This document shows, one piece after another, positions 7,021 to 9,576 of a stretch of 9,576 bases of DNA. Under the pieces are notes generated by a model. That model was given only the letters and a program-made list of their open reading frames with translations. It was not told where the DNA came from and made no database searches. Numbering within the stretch: position 1 is the first letter of the stretch; each line of letters starts with the position of its first letter. The position numbers were made by a program, and so were the translations under genes. Source of the DNA: Clostridia bacterium (GTDB taxonomy: Bacteria > Bacillota > Clostridia > Oscillospirales > Acutalibacteraceae); contig JAFVAZ010000034.1 of assembly GCA_017480265.1 (NCBI GenBank), positions 1 to 9,576 on the forward strand, read 5' to 3'.

Positions 7021-8211
7021 TTATTTTTTTCTGTATTGTTTTCCCGGACCACTATATATAAGCTTTTTCACTTCAAGCTCTGTGATCCCTTGCAAAACAT
7101 CTGCAGCATTAAGCCCGGACAGAATTGCTATTTCATCAAAGACAAATGCTCTGTCTCTTTCTAATAAATTATATATTATTTTTGCTCTTTTAGAAATATT
7201 CAAGTTCTCATTTTCTGCATTTTGTATTTCATCTCTTTGACTCTCCAAGCTATCAATATTTTTATCGCTGTCATCTACTATTTTTTCTAATCTCTCTGAG
7301 TTTATTTTATTTCCAAGATCAGGAAAGCGCAAGTAGTACTCCTCCAATATATCTTCAACTTGCGTTACCGGTTTTGCGCACTCTTTGATAAGATTATTGG
7401 TACCAAGCGAAACTTCGCTCCTGATATCCCCCGGTATAGCAAACAGATCTCTATTTTGTTCTAAAGCCAAATTTGCCGTAATCAAGGCGCCACTTTTTTG
7501 CCCTGCTTCCACTATCAAGGTTCCATGAGATAACGCCGCTATGATCCTATTTCTTATCGGGAAATTTCTCCCTATTACCGGATAATCCGGTTCGTATTCT
7601 GAGATTACGGCTCCGCTTTTTGCTATTGTTTTCTTTAAATCATCGTTTTTCTTTAAATATTTGCAATCTATACCGCACCCTAGGACGGAAATTACCTTGC
7701 CTCCGGCCAAAACGGCACCCTTTTGCGCAGAAGTATCTACTCCCAGCGCGCCACCACTTATTATGATCACACCTTTTTTCGCAAGATTATATGCAAAATC
7801 AAATGAAGTTTTCAGGCCATATGTTGTAGCGCTCCTGGTCCCTACTATCGCTATTGCGAGTTCTTTATCTACTTTTGGGAAACTTCCATTTACATAAAGC
7901 ACCGCCGGAGGATTATAAATACCCTTTAGCTTGCTAGGATAATTGTCATCTTCGTAAGTTACTATTTTATATCCTTTTTTATCACAAGTCTCTTCTATTT
8001 TTTCTGCTATAGAATAATCAAAATTTAATAATTTTTGTAGTTCTCTGGCCGTGAATAACCTGCATTTACTCCATTCTTCTTTAGATGCTTTAAAAAACTC
8101 TTCTGAAGTCTTATAAATCTTTAAAATTTCTTTTATCTTTCTGCTCCCATAGCCTAGAGCCTTTTGCAGGCAAATCCATCTGTATGTCTTTTTCATGTCA
8201 GCTTCTTTCAC
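7021..8211 (-). CDS. dprA: DNA-processing protein DprA (Smf)
   Basis: DprA binds incoming single-stranded DNA and loads RecA during natural transformation; it is also found in many bacteria not known to be competent. The 396 residues comprise an N-terminal helix-hairpin-type region (about 8-75), a Rossmann-like core, and a C-terminal winged-helix domain (about 340-392). Core motifs are AIVGTRSAT (121-129), ISGGALGVDTSAQKGA (151-166), NFPIRNRIIAALS (216-228), VEAGQKSGALITA (234-246) and FAIPG (257-261). A Ser/Asp/Glu-rich linker (about 300-340) separates the core from the winged helix. The start is GTG at 8211, with a perfect AGGAGG five bases upstream, overlapping the methyltransferase gene by 14 bases. 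ATG at 8196 is an alternative five codons later but has only weak upstream pairing. The gene is intact. Competence genes are not otherwise visible, so its presence does not prove transformability. Confidence 0.96.
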   Translation of the reverse strand: MKEADMKKTYRWICLQKALGYGSRKIKEILKIYKTSEEFFKASKEEWSKCRLFTARELQKLLNFDYSIAEKIEETCDKKGYKIVTYEDDNYPSKLKGIYNPPAVLYVNGSFPKVDKELAIAIVGTRSATTYGLKTSFDFAYNLAKKGVIIISGGALGVDTSAQKGAVLAGGKVISVLGCGIDCKYLKKNDDLKKTIAKSGAVISEYEPDYPVIGRNFPIRNRIIAALSHGTLIVEAGQKSGALITANLALEQNRDLFAIPGDIRSEVSLGTNNLIKECAKPVTQVEDILEEYYLRFPDLGNKINSERLEKIVDDSDKNIDSLESQRDEIQNAENENLNISKRAKIIYNLLERDRAFVFDEIAILSGLNAADVLQGITELEVKKLIYSGPGKQYRKK

Positions 8212-9007
8212 ATAGACCTCCTCTCACCATTTCCCACATTATTATACTAGCAGCCACAGAGGCATTTAAAGATTCCGCTCTGCCAAGCATCGGGATCATT
8301 ACTTTTTCTTTGCATGCCTTTATTGTCGCTTCCTTTATCCCATTCCCTTCATTTCCTATCACCACTAAGCATGGAGACGAAAAGTCTGCTTTTTTGATAT
8401 CTCCCGCGGCTTTATCCGGTACTGCTGCGTATGTTTTAAATTTACCTTCAAGTAAAGTCAGCACATCTTTTATATCTTTAGCAATATAAATAGGGATCCT
8501 GAATATCGCTCCCATACTTCCCCTTAGCACTTTCGGGTTAAAAACATCGCAACAATCGTCGGATAAAATCACTCCACCTATACCTAAAGCTTCTGCCGTC
8601 CTAAAGATCGTCCCTAAATTTGTAGGGTCTTGCATATTCTCCAGCGCAATGAGATTCTTTAAATCCTTTATCTTATCTAGGTCGAACAGATTTTCTTTAT
8701 GTATACATACACAAACTAAACCTTGTGGAGTTTGCGTATCTGAAATGTAGCCTAAAATTTTCTCTGAAATCAAATAAGATTCCTTGGCGACTGCTTTAAT
8801 CTTATCTATAATCTTTCTGTATTTACATTGAGCTTTCTCTGTGTAAAGGAATTTATCTATAAGCACATCACTATCTACAGCATCCCCACAGAGCCGCGCT
8901 CCTTCCAAAACAAATCTTTTCTCTTTTTCTCTGTATTTTTTAGATATAAGCAACCTTGATACTTTTTTTATCGTTATATTGTCGCTACTCAATATATATC
9001 TACACAT
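8198..9007 (-). CDS. TrmH/SpoU-family RNA 2'-O-ribose methyltransferase
   Basis: This is a SPOUT-class enzyme that transfers a methyl group from SAM to the 2'-hydroxyl of a ribose in rRNA or tRNA; the exact target cannot be read from sequence. Numbering follows the GTG start at 9010. The N-terminal part (about 30-105) resembles the SpoU substrate-binding domain (KRFVLEGARL and TPQGLVCV). The knotted catalytic domain (about 118-265) has motif 1 NMQDPTNLGTIFRTAEALG (125-143, with N131 and R137), motif 2 VVIGNEGNGI (216-225) and motif 3 IPMLGRAESLNASVAASI (239-256). The likely start is ATG at 9007, with GGGA five bases upstream; GTG at 9010 is directly before it and would add one residue. It is the first gene after the promoter at 9039-9044, and its last codons contain the dprA ribosome binding site. 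Confidence 0.95.
   Translation of the reverse strand: MCRYILSSDNITIKKVSRLLISKKYREKEKRFVLEGARLCGDAVDSDVLIDKFLYTEKAQCKYRKIIDKIKAVAKESYLISEKILGYISDTQTPQGLVCVCIHKENLFDLDKIKDLKNLIALENMQDPTNLGTIFRTAEALGIGGVILSDDCCDVFNPKVLRGSMGAIFRIPIYIAKDIKDVLTLLEGKFKTYAAVPDKAAGDIKKADFSSPCLVVIGNEGNGIKEATIKACKEKVMIPMLGRAESLNASVAASIIMWEMVRGGLCERS
8217..8222 (-). promoter_or_regulatory. Perfect ribosome binding site deciding the dprA GTG start
   Basis: AGGAGG on the minus strand lies five bases before GTG at 8211, within the last codons of the methyltransferase gene. The stop of that gene (8198-8200) lies inside the dprA reading frame, an arrangement that allows reinitiation by the same ribosomes. Confidence 0.75.
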
Positions 9008-9038
9008 CACAGTCCCTTATCCTTTTTAGTATATTTTC

Positions 9039-9044
9039 ATTATA
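9039..9044 (-). promoter_or_regulatory. -10 element of the promoter for the methyltransferase-dprA-topA operon
   Basis: A perfect TATAAT lies on the minus strand 32 bases upstream of the ATG at 9007, which places transcription start near 9032. No good -35 is present at 16 to 18 bases (TATTAA at 17), but the upstream DNA is a long A-rich tract that could act as an UP element. The absence of any other gene upstream on this strand before the IS fragment supports this as the operon's start. Confidence 0.55.
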
Positions 9045-9350
9045 CAACGTTTTTATTATTTTTAATAGCTTAATTTTTGAAGTCCCTTGAAGAAGCGCTT
9101 TTTTGTTGCCTTTTAAGCTAAAAAAATTAAAAAACTCTTTTTTTGCCTAAAACATAGTTAGATTATTTAATTATTTCTCAAACCTTTAGGATATTTGTTT
9201 TTAAGCTTACCATTAGAAATATTGTAAAACCTGCTAAGAAACGTCAAGAGGTAAAAATAAAAAATTTTTTTTTAAACTCATAGCAAACAAGAGGAGTAAA
9301 ATGGTAATTTTCTCCGCTCGAAAAGGTATTCTGAAATAAAAATAAATTAA
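9045..9350. other. AT-rich intergenic stretch without a convincing gene
   Basis: About 300 bases of A/T homopolymer-rich DNA lie between the operon promoter and the IS fragment. I see no tRNA or rRNA, no riboswitch and no long reading frame with a good start. A TTG-started frame on the minus strand (9244-9450) spans the IS boundary, is rich in Phe and Leu and looks like noise. A 12-codon frame on the plus strand (9301-9339) has a good AGGAG site but no context. Several hand-sized repeats are present (TAGCTTAA/TTAAGCTA; AGTCCCTT at 9011 and 9081). Confidence 0.6.
9066..9120. repeat. Inverted repeat upstream of the operon promoter
   Basis: TAGCTTAA (9066-9073) and its exact reverse complement TTAAGCTA (9113-9120) are separated by 39 bases, with a self-complementary AAGCGCTT (9093-9100) roughly midway between them. 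The promoter-proximal arm falls just upstream of the -35 region. It could be an operator or the remains of a terminator of a lost neighbour, but short AT-rich arms arise easily by chance. Confidence 0.25.
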
Positions 9351-9576
9351 GGCAACGCCGCATAAATAGTAACAAAAAAGAGCAGAAGATAAGTCTCCGC
9401 TCAAAAGCTATCAAACCGTTGAAAACCCTCAGCTTTTTCGCGTTTGTCAAACCTCAATTAAGCTGACACTCCAAAGCGCTTGTCAGTCAGATATAGGTTT
9501 GCCAAAGCAAACAGCATATTCAATTTGGCGGTCTGCTTTCGCTTGCCACGGTATCGCGCTTTTCCGCACCTATGTA
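9351..9576 (-). mobile_element. 3' end of an insertion sequence, probably IS5-like
   Basis: The window ends inside an element whose transposase C-terminus is readable at 9458-9576. The candidate outer end is GGCAACGCCGCATAAATAGT beginning at 9351, where AT-rich DNA (ending in TTAA) changes abruptly to GC-richer sequence. From stop codon to this end is 107 bases, plausible for such elements. The other end, its inverted repeat and the target duplication are outside the window, so both boundary and family are inferred. Confidence 0.5.
9458..9576 (-). CDS. DDE transposase, C-terminal fragment (cut by window edge)
   Basis: An open frame enters from the right edge and ends with TAA at 9458-9460. 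The 38 visible residues include GKARYRGKRKQTAKLN and LFALANLYLTDKRF. A basic R-Y-R-G segment followed by a Phe/Leu/Ala/Asn helix is the usual ending of IS5-group (DUF4096/DDE_Tnp_1 type) transposases, after the final catalytic Glu. The catalytic residues are outside the window, so intactness cannot be judged. Base composition is visibly richer in GC than the neighbouring spacer, as expected of an acquired element. Its orientation is the same as the operon's. Assignment to IS5 rather than another DDE family is moderately sure. Confidence 0.6.
   Translation of the reverse strand, partial: HRCGKARYRGKRKQTAKLNMLFALANLYLTDKRFGVSA

Noticed and set aside
6420..7061. 213-codon plus-strand frame opposite the topA N-terminus
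   Set aside because: It is antisense to the TOPRIM domain of topA, whose motifs are complete; no independent coding evidence.
9081..9106. AAGCGCTT followed by a T-run as a plus-strand terminator
   Set aside because: The palindrome has no loop, so it cannot form a normal hairpin, and no plus-strand gene precedes it.
9244..9450. 68-codon minus-strand frame starting at TTG
   Set aside because: It starts within ten bases of the transposase stop, spans the proposed IS end, is dominated by Phe and Leu and has no recognisable domain. It is best explained as the IS tail plus AT-rich spacer.

Overview
The window is a compact minus-strand block of bacterial housekeeping genes, with one insertion-sequence fragment at the right edge. 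Several things point to a low-GC Firmicute, most likely a Clostridia member of the Oscillospirales/Ruminococcus type: AT-rich DNA, strong AGGAGG-type ribosome binding sites, the series plsX - rnc - radical SAM - smc, a topoisomerase I with several C-terminal zinc ribbons, and dprA next to topA. This placement rests on gene order and protein style, not on a database search.

In transcription order (right to left) the layout is as follows. At 9458-9576 lies the C-terminal end of a DDE transposase, IS5-like in style, running off the right edge, with a candidate element end near 9351. About 300 bases of very AT-rich DNA without a convincing gene follow, then a promoter with a perfect TATAAT. Next come a TrmH/SpoU-type RNA 2'-O-ribose methyltransferase (8198-9007), dprA (7021-8211) and topA (4754-6994), closely spaced or overlapping. 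A 98-bp gap then holds a GC-rich hairpin and a good sigma-A-type promoter. The second block is plsX (3651-4655), rnc (2898-3587), an Elp3-like radical SAM gene (1879-2901) and the N-terminal two thirds of smc (1-1823, cut by the left edge).

The genes cover RNA modification, DNA processing for recombination or transformation (DprA), supercoil relaxation (TopA), entry into phospholipid synthesis (PlsX), RNA maturation (Rnc) and chromosome condensation (Smc). Their coupling is that of a growth-related chromosomal cluster, not a dedicated pathway. Four-base or larger overlaps (rnc/radical SAM, methyltransferase/dprA) suggest translational coupling. Nearly every gene starts with GTG or TTG; rnc clearly uses ATG, and the methyltransferase probably does.

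I found no evidence of an undescribed system. The points most worth a second look are the absence of acpP between plsX and rnc, the function of the conserved radical SAM protein and its NusA/KH-like tail, the promoter and hairpin that overlap upstream of plsX, and the IS fragment with its boundary and a short repeated motif on both sides of it.
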